Assembly: GCA_031291475.1 (NCBI GenBank)
Contig: JARLIY010000096.1
Location: 1 to 64,000, forward strand
Direction of reading: 5' to 3'
Length of the DNA: 64,000 nucleotides
From: Xanthobacteraceae bacterium
Lineage (GTDB): Bacteria > Pseudomonadota > Alphaproteobacteria > Rhizobiales > Xanthobacteraceae
Each line of letters opens with the position of its first letter. The stretch's first letter is position 1. Both the position numbers and the translations under genes were made by a program. A model generated the notes under the pieces. That model was not told the origin of the DNA. It did not search any database and saw only the letters and a program-made list of their open reading frames with translations. Below are positions 33,878 through 41,631 of this stretch, one piece after another.

Positions 33878-35965
33878 ATGGATGACCAGCCGCGCCGCGA
33901 TCAGCCATTAAGCGGCAAGAAAGAGCCGCCGCGCGACCGGCCGCGACGCGAGACGGCATCAGACGACAAGCCATCACCCAACAAGCCATCACGCGATAAG
34001 GCATTGCGCGACAAGCCTTGGATCTTCCGCACCTATGCGGGCCATTCGGATGCGAAGGCCTCGAACGCGCTTTACCGTAAGAATCTGAGCAAGGGGCAGA
34101 CCGGCCTCTCCGTCGCCTTCGATCTACCGACCCAGACCGGGTACGACTGCGATCATCCGCTCGCCAAGGGCGAAGTCGGCAAGGTCGGCGTACCGATCTC
34201 GCACCTCGGCGACATGCGCGTCTTGTTTGACGGCATCCCGCTCGGCGAGATGAACACGTCGATGACCATCAACGCCACCGCCGCCTGGCTGCTCGCGCTC
34301 TATGTGGCGCTCGCCGACGAGCAAGGCGTCGCGCGTAAAAAGCTCACCGGCACGACGCAGAACGACATCATCAAGGAATACCTTTCACGCGGTACCTACG
34401 TATTTCCCCCGGCGCCGTCGATGCGGCTGACCAAGGACGTGATCCTGTTCACGACCAAGGAAATGCCGAAATGGAATCCGATGAATGTCTGCTCCTATCA
34501 CCTGCAGGAGGCCGGCGCGACGCCGGTGCAGGAGCTCGCTTTCGCGCTCGCCACCGCCATCGGCGTGCTCGATGCGGTGAAGGCGTCGGGCCAATGCGCC
34601 GAGGAAGAATTCGGCGAGGTGGTCGGGCGCATCTCGTTCTTCGTCAACGCCGGGCTGCGCTTCGTCACCGAAGTCTGCAAGCTGCGCGCCTTCACCGAAT
34701 TGTGGAACGAGATCACCCGCGAGCGCTACGGCGTGACCGACCCGAAGCACCGGCTGTTCCGCTACGGCGTGCAGGTCAATTCGCTGGGGCTCACCGAGCA
34801 GCAGCCGGAGAACAACGTCGCCCGCATCCTGATCGAGATGCTCGCGGTCACCTTGTCGAAAAACGCCCGCGCGCGGGCGGTGCAGCTGCCGGCCTGGAAC
34901 GAGGCGCTCGGCCTGCCGCGGCCCTGGGACCAGCAATGGTCGCTGCGCATGCAGCAAATCCTCGCTTACGAGACCGACCTCCTGGAATACGGCGACATTT
35001 TCGAGGGCTCCCCGGCCATCGCCGCCAAGGTCGGCGAGCTCAAGGCCGCGGCGAAGGAGGAGCTGAAACACATCGAAGCGATGGGCGGCACCGTCGCCGC
35101 GGTCGAGTCGGGCTATCTCAAGCAGCAGCTCGTCGAATCGAATTCGCGCCGGGTCGAGGCGATCGAGCGCGGCGAGCAGACCGTGGTCGGCGTCAACCGC
35201 TTCGTCGAGACCGAGCCTTCTCCTTTGGCGGACGCCGCCGACGCGATCCTCACCGTGGCCGACGAAGCCGAGACGCGGCAGATCGAGCGGCTCAAAGCCT
35301 GGCGCGCTGCGCGCGACAACGCCGCCGTCGCCGCCGCGCTCGCGGCCTTGCGCAAGGCGGCGAAAAGCGGCGCCAACATCATGCCGGCCTCGATCGACTG
35401 CGCCAAAGCCGGCGTCACCACCGGCGAATGGGGCTTTGCCTTGCGCTCGGCTTTCGGCGAATACCGCGCGCCGACCGGCGTCGGCACCGCCATGCGCAAC
35501 GACGCCGAAGGGCTCGACGACATCCGCGCCGAGGTCGACCGCGTATCGAAGAAGCTCGGCCGCCGGCTGAAAGTGCTGGTCGGCAAGCCCGGCCTCGACG
35601 GCCACTCCAACGGCGCCGAGCAGATCGCCGCCCGCGCCCGCGATGCCGGCATGGAGGTGGTCTATGACGGCATCCGCCTCACCGCGGAGGCGATCGCCGC
35701 CGCGGCGGCGGAGAAAAACGTGCACGTCGTCGGCCTGTCGATCCTCTCCGGCTCGCATCTGCCGCTGGTGGCCGACGTGATCGCGCGCATGAAGGAGGCC
35801 GGGCTGAAGGACGTGCCGATCGTCGTCGGCGGCATCATCCCGCCGCAGGACGCCAGCGCCTTGAAAAGCGCCGGCGTGGCGCAAGTCTACACGCCGAAGG
35901 ATTTCGAATTAAACCGCATCATGGCCGATCTGGTGCGGATCGTGGAGGGCTCGGCGCCGCGATAG
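33878..35965 (+). CDS. ecm: (2R)-ethylmalonyl-CoA mutase
   Basis: Adenosylcobalamin enzyme that converts ethylmalonyl-CoA to methylsuccinyl-CoA in the ethylmalonyl-CoA pathway. The 695-residue protein has the substrate domain (IFRTYAGHSDAKASNALYRKNL, GQTGLSVAFDLPTQTGYD, MNTSMTINATA) and the C-terminal B12 domain with DGHSNG (DxHxxG, Asp574-His576-Gly579), LSILSGSH and VVGGIIP. The YAGHS and FDLPTQTGYD variants distinguish Ecm from methylmalonyl-CoA mutase. An N-terminal tail of about 45 Arg/Lys/Asp/Pro-rich residues precedes the usual start at KPWIFRTYAG; a TTG at 34004 would give the standard length. It is alone on the plus strand after the CAP gene. Confidence 0.93.
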   Translation: MDDQPRRDQPLSGKKEPPRDRPRRETASDDKPSPNKPSRDKALRDKPWIFRTYAGHSDAKASNALYRKNLSKGQTGLSVAFDLPTQTGYDCDHPLAKGEVGKVGVPISHLGDMRVLFDGIPLGEMNTSMTINATAAWLLALYVALADEQGVARKKLTGTTQNDIIKEYLSRGTYVFPPAPSMRLTKDVILFTTKEMPKWNPMNVCSYHLQEAGATPVQELAFALATAIGVLDAVKASGQCAEEEFGEVVGRISFFVNAGLRFVTEVCKLRAFTELWNEITRERYGVTDPKHRLFRYGVQVNSLGLTEQQPENNVARILIEMLAVTLSKNARARAVQLPAWNEALGLPRPWDQQWSLRMQQILAYETDLLEYGDIFEGSPAIAAKVGELKAAAKEELKHIEAMGGTVAAVESGYLKQQLVESNSRRVEAIERGEQTVVGVNRFVETEPSPLADAADAILTVADEAETRQIERLKAWRAARDNAAVAAALAALRKAAKSGANIMPASIDCAKAGVTTGEWGFALRSAFGEYRAPTGVGTAMRNDAEGLDDIRAEVDRVSKKLGRRLKVLVGKPGLDGHSNGAEQIAARARDAGMEVVYDGIRLTAEAIAAAAAEKNVHVVGLSILSGSHLPLVADVIARMKEAGLKDVPIVVGGIIPPQDASALKSAGVAQVYTPKDFELNRIMADLVRIVEGSAPR

Positions 35966-35992
35966 CGCAGCGTCATTCCGGATCACTCCACC

Positions 35993-36157
35993 TCAGGATG
36001 ACGGGTGAAGTTGCGGCACCGATTGATTCGCCGCATTTGCCGTTTCTTCGTTGAGCTCGGCGGCGATGTCACGGTTCATCGTCGCCTCGACGTCGCGAAT
36101 GAGCCGATAGACCTCGACCCCGTCCATGACGCGATGATCGAAGAAGCTACCGACCGG
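35993..36157 (-). pseudogene. C-terminal remnant of a 2-oxoacid dehydrogenase acyltransferase (E2)-type gene
   Basis: Minus-strand translation from 36157 reads PVGSFFDHRVMDGVEVYRLI and ends, 34 residues on, at TGA (35995-35993). DHRVMDG is the active-site signature (His and Asp of HxxxDG) of the E2 acyltransferase catalytic domain. There is no upstream portion: at about 36160 the sequence passes directly into an unrelated domain on the other strand. It is a degraded 3' end. Confidence 0.65.
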
Positions 36158-36520
36158 TTCGGCGACAACGGCATCATCGGCGTCGTGGCGGTGGCGCGCG
36201 ATTCGGACGCCGACGCACGGATAGATCTATGGCTGATGTCCTGCCGCGTGCTCGGCCGCAAGGTGGAGGAGGCGATCCTCGCCGACGTTGTGGCGCGCGC
36301 GCGTGCGTTCGGCGCGCGCCGGCTGATCGGCGAATACAATCCGACGGCGAAGAACGCGCTGGTGCGCGAGCTTTACCCGCACCTCGGTTTCAAGGAGCTA
36401 AGCCGCAGCGGCGCGAGCGTGTTCTACGCACTGCCGCTTGACGACATGCGCGCGGGTGCAAGCGTTGAGTTCATCGCCATGGCGGAACGCGGCGCGCCGG
36501 CCGTGGCGACGGCGGGCTAG
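36134..36520 (+). CDS. Isolated FkbH-type C-terminal (GNAT-like) domain
   Basis: A 128-residue product resembling only the last domain of FkbH-like proteins: DRFGDNGIIGVVAV, then LWLMSCRVLGRKVEEAILADVV and RLIGEYNPTAKNALVRELYP with LGF after it. In complete proteins this follows an HAD domain and helps load a C3 unit onto an acyl carrier protein. Here the HAD part is missing. ATG 36134 would start it; a GTG at 36005 gives a longer frame whose first 43 residues are antisense to the E2 remnant. It may be an isolated functional domain or a fragment. Confidence 0.55.
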   Translation: MIEEATDRFGDNGIIGVVAVARDSDADARIDLWLMSCRVLGRKVEEAILADVVARARAFGARRLIGEYNPTAKNALVRELYPHLGFKELSRSGASVFYALPLDDMRAGASVEFIAMAERGAPAVATAG

Positions 36521-37714
36521 CTAGCGGATCACCGCCGTGATCGCTTCGCTGAGCGCACTCGGACTGACTGGCTTGCGCAGATAGAAGTCCATGCCGGCCG
36601 CGCGCGCCGCATCTTCGTCGCCCGGCTCGGTGCGGCCGGATATGCCGATGATCGGCGTGCGGCCGGCGGCGCCGGCGAGCGCGCGGATGCGGCGCGCCGC
36701 TTCGAGGCCGTCGATGCCGGGCAAAGTCGCATCCATCAGCACCACGTCATAGCCTCGCGCCGCCGCCGCGACCGCTTCCTCGCCCGAGGCGGCGAAGTCG
36801 GCGCGGTGACCGAGTTCGCGGAGAATGGTGTTGAGAATGACCCGTCCGTAGGGATTGTCCTCGGCATAGAGGATCGCGAGTTGCCGCGCCGGGCGCAACG
36901 GCTGCGGCGCCGGCGCCTGTTCGGCCGCTTCACCGCGCGCGATCCCGAACACTGCCGAGAGACGGAAACGCGAGCCGCGGCCGAACACGCTGGAAACGGT
37001 CAGATCGCCGCCCATCAGCTTCGCCAGCGCCTTGACGGCGGCAAGCCCCAACCCGGCGCCGCCATAGCGCCGCGCAATATCGGCGTTGGCCTGGGCGAAC
37101 GGACGGAACAGGCGTTTGATCTCGGCGGGCTTGAGCCCGATGCCGCTGTCGGTGACGGTGAAATCAAGCCGCACCTTGCCGCGCGCGGCGCGCGGCGCGC
37201 GCACGTCGAGCTGCACCGTGCCGCGTTCGGTGAATTTCACCGCATTGTCGATCAGATTTTCCAGCGCGGCGCGAAGCCGCACGGCGTCGCCCACGAGCAT
37301 TTCCGGCACATCGTCGGCGACCTTGAGCGCGCCGGCGAGGCCCTTGGTTTCGGCGCGGGCGAGAAGCGAATCTGCCAGCGCCCCGATGAGACGGCGCGGC
37401 CGGAAAGCTTCCTCTTGGAGCGTCAGCGCGCCGGCATCGGCCTTGGCGGCGTCGATCATCAAGGTGGTCAGCGAAGCAAGATGCTCGGCGCCGTCCTTGA
37501 CGCCCGACGCCCAGCGCCGCTCGTGCTCGCCGAGACCGGAGCTCGCCAGCAACTCGCCGAGCGCCAGGATACCGGTGAGCGCCGTGCGGATATCGTGCGC
37601 ATACGCCACTAGCGAAGCTTCGGTTACGCGCGGGTGCGGCGCCGCCGGCGCGCGCCGCCTGGTCCGACGCCGCGCCGGCTTCGCCGAAGTCTTTTTCGAC
37701 CTCAAACGCGCCAT
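36521..37714 (-). CDS. Soluble hybrid histidine kinase/response regulator
   Basis: A 397-residue cytosolic hybrid kinase with no transmembrane or PAS domain. A very basic N-terminal tail (RSKKTSAKPARRRTRRRAP) precedes the HisKA helix with His40 in YAHDIRTALTG, the HATPase domain with N-box LENLIDNAVKFT, G1 DSGIGL and G2 GGAGLGLA, and a C-terminal receiver domain with phospho-acceptor Asp328 in LMDATLPG and Lys in RKPVSP. The basic tail may bind nucleic acid or membrane. Its output partner is not encoded next to it. Ends one base after the FkbH-type gene. Confidence 0.9.
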   Translation of the reverse strand: MARLRSKKTSAKPARRRTRRRAPAAPHPRVTEASLVAYAHDIRTALTGILALGELLASSGLGEHERRWASGVKDGAEHLASLTTLMIDAAKADAGALTLQEEAFRPRRLIGALADSLLARAETKGLAGALKVADDVPEMLVGDAVRLRAALENLIDNAVKFTERGTVQLDVRAPRAARGKVRLDFTVTDSGIGLKPAEIKRLFRPFAQANADIARRYGGAGLGLAAVKALAKLMGGDLTVSSVFGRGSRFRLSAVFGIARGEAAEQAPAPQPLRPARQLAILYAEDNPYGRVILNTILRELGHRADFAASGEEAVAAAARGYDVVLMDATLPGIDGLEAARRIRALAGAAGRTPIIGISGRTEPGDEDAARAAGMDFYLRKPVSPSALSEAITAVIR

Positions 37715-37788
37715 CTCGGTCCCCCGGGCGTCGAGTGTTCATTTGTAGAGCATGGGCGGATCAAACAAAACAAGCGAAACTGAAATGT

Positions 37789-38664
37789 TCAGCGTCCGAG
37801 CCCCACCATGCGGCGGATATCCCCCGGCGTGGCGCCGCCGGCGCGCAGCTCGCGCAAACTTGTCGCCGAAGTGGCTTTCGACAGCTTGCGGCCGGCGGCA
37901 TCGAGAATGAGCCTGTGGTGATGGTAGGCCGGCTCCGGCAGGCCGAGCAGCGTCTGCAGCAGCCGGTGAATTGCGGTCGCCCAAAACAGGTCCTGCCCGC
38001 GCACCACGTCGGTCACGCCCTGCAAGGCATCGTCGACCACGACCGCGAGGTGATAGCTCGCCGGCGCGTCCTTGCGTCCGAGCACGACGTCGCCCCACAT
38101 CTGCGGAGCCGCGGTGACGACCCCGGTCTGGCCCTGCGGACCCGCGCCGGTTTCGGTCCAGGTAAGCACGCCGGCGCGGGCCAGGGCCGCATCCATGGCG
38201 AGCCGCAGCGCGAACGAATCGCCGGCACGACGCCGCCGCTCGCGTTCGAAGGACGAGAGTTTGCGCGCGCGGCCGGGATAAAGCGGTACCCCGTCGGGAT
38301 CGCGCGGCCAGCCGCCCTGCCGGTCGCGCTCGGCTACCAGCGCGCTGATCTCGCTGCGGCTCTCAAAGGCGGGATAGATGAGACCTTCGGCTTCGAGCCG
38401 ATCGAGCGCCGCCTGGTAATCGTCGAAGTGCTCGCTTTGCCGCCGCACGTCCGGTTCCCAGGCGATGCCGAGCCAGGCGAGTTCCTCGTAGATCGCCGCC
38501 TCGTATTCCGGCCGGCAGCGCGTGGCGTCGATATCCTCGATGCGCAACAGGAGCCGTCCGCCCGCCGCGCGCGCCATATCCTGGTTGAGCAGCGCCGAAA
38601 AAGCGTGGCCGAGATGCAGGTAACCGTTCGGGCTCGGCGCGAAGCGAAAGATCCGGGTGTACAT
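37789..38664 (-). CDS. gluQ: Glutamyl-queuosine tRNA(Asp) synthetase
   Basis: Attaches glutamate to queuosine-34 of tRNA(Asp). The 291-residue protein is a truncated glutamyl-tRNA synthetase without the anticodon-binding domain. FAPSPNGYLHLGHAFSALLN carries the HIGH-type motif (HLGH) and the KMSKS-like motif is KLSKA. IEDIDATRC is typical for GluQRS. A zinc site with Cys is not evident: the usual CxC...YxxxC region lacks the cysteines, as in part of the family. Alone on the minus strand. Confidence 0.93.
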   Translation of the reverse strand: MYTRIFRFAPSPNGYLHLGHAFSALLNQDMARAAGGRLLLRIEDIDATRCRPEYEAAIYEELAWLGIAWEPDVRRQSEHFDDYQAALDRLEAEGLIYPAFESRSEISALVAERDRQGGWPRDPDGVPLYPGRARKLSSFERERRRRAGDSFALRLAMDAALARAGVLTWTETGAGPQGQTGVVTAAPQMWGDVVLGRKDAPASYHLAVVVDDALQGVTDVVRGQDLFWATAIHRLLQTLLGLPEPAYHHHRLILDAAGRKLSKATSATSLRELRAGGATPGDIRRMVGLGR

Positions 38665-38753
38665 CAGCGTCCGCGTTGGTCAGTGTGGTTAAACGATCAA
38701 ATAGTCCCGCTCGCCGACGGTTCGAAGCTCAATCTCGATAACAGCCGATCACG

Positions 38754-39503
38754 ATGACACAATCGCACATTCACACCGAGGCCGACCTCGAGGCCGCACT
38801 GAGCGCGCTCGGCAAGGCCGACCCGCGCTTTGTCGCTCTTGTGGCCAAGGCCGGACGGCCGCCGCTGCGGCGGCGGTCCGACGGATTCGGCGGACTTGCC
38901 GCCATTATTGTGGCGCAGCAGCTTTCCACCGCTAGCGCCGGCGCCATCTGGGCGCGGCTGGCGGCGGTTTTCGATCCGTTCGAGCCGGCGGCCATCCTGC
39001 GCGCACGCCCGGCCAAGCTGGCGCGGCTTGGCTTGTCGGCTCCGAAAATCCGCGCGCTCAAAGCCATCGCCCGCGCCGTCGCGCGCGGTGAGCTGGCGCT
39101 CGCCGTGCTGGGCGAGCTTGCCGCCGAGGAGGCGCATGCGGCGCTCACCGCCGTGCACGGCATCGGTCCATGGACGGCCGACATTTATCTGTTGTCCTGC
39201 CTCGGTCATGCCGATGCATGGCCGGCGGGCGACCTCGCTTTGCAGGAAGCCGCGCGCGTCGCCTTCGCGTTGCCGGCGCGGCCGACCGCGAAGGAGATGC
39301 AAGCTATCGCCGAAAGCTGGCGGCCGTGGCGGGCGGTCGCCGCCCGCATTTTGTGGACGTATTACCGAACGGCGGCTGCCACGGCCAAGGGATCCGCCAA
39401 GTCGTCCGCTAAGTTGTCCGCTAAGTCGTCCGCTAAGTCGTCTACCAAGTCGTTCGCCAAGAAACCGCGCGCCGCGCGATCGAGACGACCTTCGTCGCCC
39501 TGA
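38754..39503 (+). CDS. AlkA-type DNA-3-methyladenine glycosylase (HhH-GPD) with basic repeat tail
   Basis: Base-excision repair glycosylase that removes alkylated purines. The 249-residue product has the helical GGLAAIIVAQQLSTASAGAI segment, the helix-hairpin-helix AVHGIGPWTADIYLL and the catalytic Asp in WPAGDLALQEA. After residue 208 it continues as about 40 residues of Ser-Ala-Lys repeats (KSSAKLSAKSSAKSSTK) rich in basic residues, encoded by near-identical 12-base units. The tail is not part of the fold and may aid DNA binding. ATG 38754. Confidence 0.88.
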   Translation: MTQSHIHTEADLEAALSALGKADPRFVALVAKAGRPPLRRRSDGFGGLAAIIVAQQLSTASAGAIWARLAAVFDPFEPAAILRARPAKLARLGLSAPKIRALKAIARAVARGELALAVLGELAAEEAHAALTAVHGIGPWTADIYLLSCLGHADAWPAGDLALQEAARVAFALPARPTAKEMQAIAESWRPWRAVAARILWTYYRTAAATAKGSAKSSAKLSAKSSAKSSTKSFAKKPRAARSRRPSSP

Positions 39504-39524
39504 GGCGTCCTGAAGATCGCGGAA

Positions 39525-40541
39525 TCACCGATGCTGCACTTGGACCGTTACGTGGGACAACGAGCGAAATCGGTGGAGCAGCGATTGATAATATTCCGGT
39601 CCGCGCTGCCGCTCCGTCGCGACCGACAGGATCGCCCCCAAGTGACCGGGACCCAGCCGCCACAAATGCAGGTCGGTCAATCGATCGCCGTCGCTCTCGA
39701 TCATCGCGCGCATGCGCTCCGCCATGCTCCGATCGGGGTTCATATCGAGCAAGATGGCGCCGGTATCTCGGATGAGTCCGTACGACCAGCTCGCAATGAC
39801 GGCCGCGCCGATGATGCCGGCGAGCGGGTCCATCCAGAGCCAGCCAAAGGCGCGGGCGAGCACCAGCCCCGTGATTACCAGCACCGACACCGCGGCATCG
39901 GCCATGACGTGGACGACCGCAGCGCGCATGTTGTTGTCGCGGGCCGCCGATCCGTGCGCATGCTCGTGCTCTTCGAAAACGACCGGATAATCTTGCTGAC
40001 CGCTACCGGCGTCCGGTGAAATGCCGTACGCCTTGTCATGGTGGTGGTCGTGACCTGCATGCGCGTGACCGTGACTGTGGCCGTGATGGCCGCCACTGCT
40101 CAGGAGCCAGGCACTTGCGATGTTCACAGCAAGGCCGAGACAGGCAATCGGGATTGCCTCGGCAAAATGGATCGCGACAGGCGCAAACAGGCGGCTGACC
40201 GACTCGTATGCGATGAGCAATGCAATCATTGCGAGGACAATGGCGCTGGTGAAGCCGGCGAGATCGCCGAATTTGCCGGTGCCAAAGGTGAAGTTCGGAT
40301 CGCCGGCGCGCTTGCGGGCATAGGTGTAGGCAAGCGCCGCGAGCAACAGCGCGCCGGCATGCGTACTCATATGCAAACCGTCGGCAACCAGCGCGATTGA
40401 ACCGAACAGCAGACCACCAACGATCTCGGCGACCATCATGGCCCCGCAGAGCCAGATGACCAGCCAGGTGCGCCGTTCACTCTGCTCGTGACCCTCGCCG
40501 AGAAAAATGTGACTGTGGCCGCCCGGAAAGCTGTCCGCCAT
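39525..40541 (-). CDS. dmeF: CDF-family Co/Ni efflux transporter DmeF
   Basis: A 338-residue inner-membrane cation diffusion facilitator. It has the first metal-site helix IALVADGLHMSTH (His/Asp ligands), the later HVMADAAVSV site (HxxxD), and a cytosolic C-terminal domain. Between helices IV and V lies a His-rich loop, HHGHSHGHAHAGHDHHH. Together with the adjacent RcnR/CsoR-type repressor gene this matches the rhizobial dmeRF operon, which exports Co2+ and Ni2+. Start ATG 40541. Confidence 0.93.
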   Translation of the reverse strand: MADSFPGGHSHIFLGEGHEQSERRTWLVIWLCGAMMVAEIVGGLLFGSIALVADGLHMSTHAGALLLAALAYTYARKRAGDPNFTFGTGKFGDLAGFTSAIVLAMIALLIAYESVSRLFAPVAIHFAEAIPIACLGLAVNIASAWLLSSGGHHGHSHGHAHAGHDHHHDKAYGISPDAGSGQQDYPVVFEEHEHAHGSAARDNNMRAAVVHVMADAAVSVLVITGLVLARAFGWLWMDPLAGIIGAAVIASWSYGLIRDTGAILLDMNPDRSMAERMRAMIESDGDRLTDLHLWRLGPGHLGAILSVATERQRGPEYYQSLLHRFRSLSHVTVQVQHR

Positions 40542-40571
40542 GATCGGTCCCTCGCTTCGGTTTCGATAGGC

Positions 40572-40847
40572 TCACTTGAGATAGGTGCGCACGATCTCCA
40601 TCAGATCGTCCGCACCTTCGGCGCGTTCGTTGGCGGCAAGCGCCGGGGCAAAAACGTGATTGCGGACGTGGTCCTCGAACACTTCGGCCATCAGTCCGTT
40701 GACGGCACCACGGACCGAGGCGATCACTTGCAGAACGTCGGCGCAGCCGACCTCCGCCTCAAGGGCGCGCTCGACGGCTTCGACTTGCCCGCGGATACGC
40801 CGCACGCGCGCCAAGAGCTTGGTTTTCTCGCGGATGGTATGCGTCAT
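40572..40847 (-). CDS. dmeR: Co/Ni-responsive repressor DmeR (RcnR/CsoR family)
   Basis: A 91-residue all-helical repressor. HTIREKTKLLARVRRIRGQV has the N-terminal His of the RcnR metal site; a Cys follows in VGCADVLQ, and His residues in FEDHVRNHV complete the His-Cys-His-His ligand set. It releases the operator when it binds cobalt or nickel. It precedes dmeF by about 30 bases on the same strand. Confidence 0.93.
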   Translation of the reverse strand: MTHTIREKTKLLARVRRIRGQVEAVERALEAEVGCADVLQVIASVRGAVNGLMAEVFEDHVRNHVFAPALAANERAEGADDLMEIVRTYLK

Positions 40848-40885
40848 TCTGTTTTTCCTCGTCGTGTTTTTCCTCGTCGCCTTTA

Positions 40886-40914
40886 GTATAGGGGGGTATG
40901 GTATACGTGTCGAC
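40886..40914 (-). promoter_or_regulatory. dmeRF promoter with embedded G-tract operator
   Basis: On the minus strand -35 TCGACA (40914-40909), a 17-bp spacer, and -10 TATACT (40891-40886). The spacer contains a run of six C (G on the plus strand, 40892-40897) flanked by TATA/GTAT halves, the RcnR/DmeR operator type (AT-rich flanks around G6). A repressor bound here would cover the promoter. The divergent gene starts only 15 bases beyond, so the operator may serve both. Confidence 0.72.
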
Positions 40915-40922
40915 GGGGCCTA

Positions 40923-41426
40923 ATGATCAATCGCGGGGCGATAGTGCTGGCCTCGATGCTCATGTTCGCAGGAACGGCACAGAGCGAAGACAAGGAGCCC
41001 TCCGCGGTCGTCGCTATCGGGGCTGCAGGCGAATGGGCTCTGCAAGGGGGCGGCTCCAGCTTCGGACCCGCCGCATCCGTGGAAGTCTCCGCCGTGAAGG
41101 AGTGGCTGGAAATTGAAGCCGGCGTCAGCCCTCTACTCGGCGGCGGTCCCACGCAGTGGGGCACCGATCTCCTCTTCAAAAAGCCCTTTGCGCTTTCTGA
41201 TTCAGTGGAGCTCGAATTCGGTGTCGGGCCGGAATGGATACACACATCCGATGGCGGGCAACCCATCGACTCGATCGCCGGGGAGGTTGTGATCGAGTTG
41301 ATGCTCTGGCCATGGCCAGAACGAAAGTTCGGGTGGTATTTGGAGCCGAGCTACGGATACAATTTTGGCAGGGGACACGAACAATCGCTCGGGGTGCGCG
41401 CGGGCTTGTTGATCGCCATTCGCTAA
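40923..41426 (+). CDS. Exported beta-rich protein divergent from dmeRF
   Basis: A 167-residue protein with a signal peptide (cleavage near residue 20) and alternating beta-strand residues with a C-terminal aromatic end, consistent with a small outer-membrane barrel. Similar proteins next to dmeRF-type loci occur in Bradyrhizobium. No ligand motif. It starts 15 bases from the dmeR operator and may be metal-regulated. Nothing else assigns a role. Confidence 0.7.
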   Translation: MINRGAIVLASMLMFAGTAQSEDKEPSAVVAIGAAGEWALQGGGSSFGPAASVEVSAVKEWLEIEAGVSPLLGGGPTQWGTDLLFKKPFALSDSVELEFGVGPEWIHTSDGGQPIDSIAGEVVIELMLWPWPERKFGWYLEPSYGYNFGRGHEQSLGVRAGLLIAIR

Positions 41427-41631
41427 GGGCCGCGCATCATCAGCCCGCCGCCCCGCCTTGGCGACAATGTGAGGAAGCCATGGCGGCGGCGATGTAAGAA
41501 ATGTGACGATCGATCTTTGCAACCAACGCTTCCATTACTTTCGATCTACATTAATTCTAAAACATAGAAGTTGACGCTGCAGTCACTCCGTTGTTTTTGG
41601 CTTCACACGATTGCACGGGGCGCGCCGGCGG

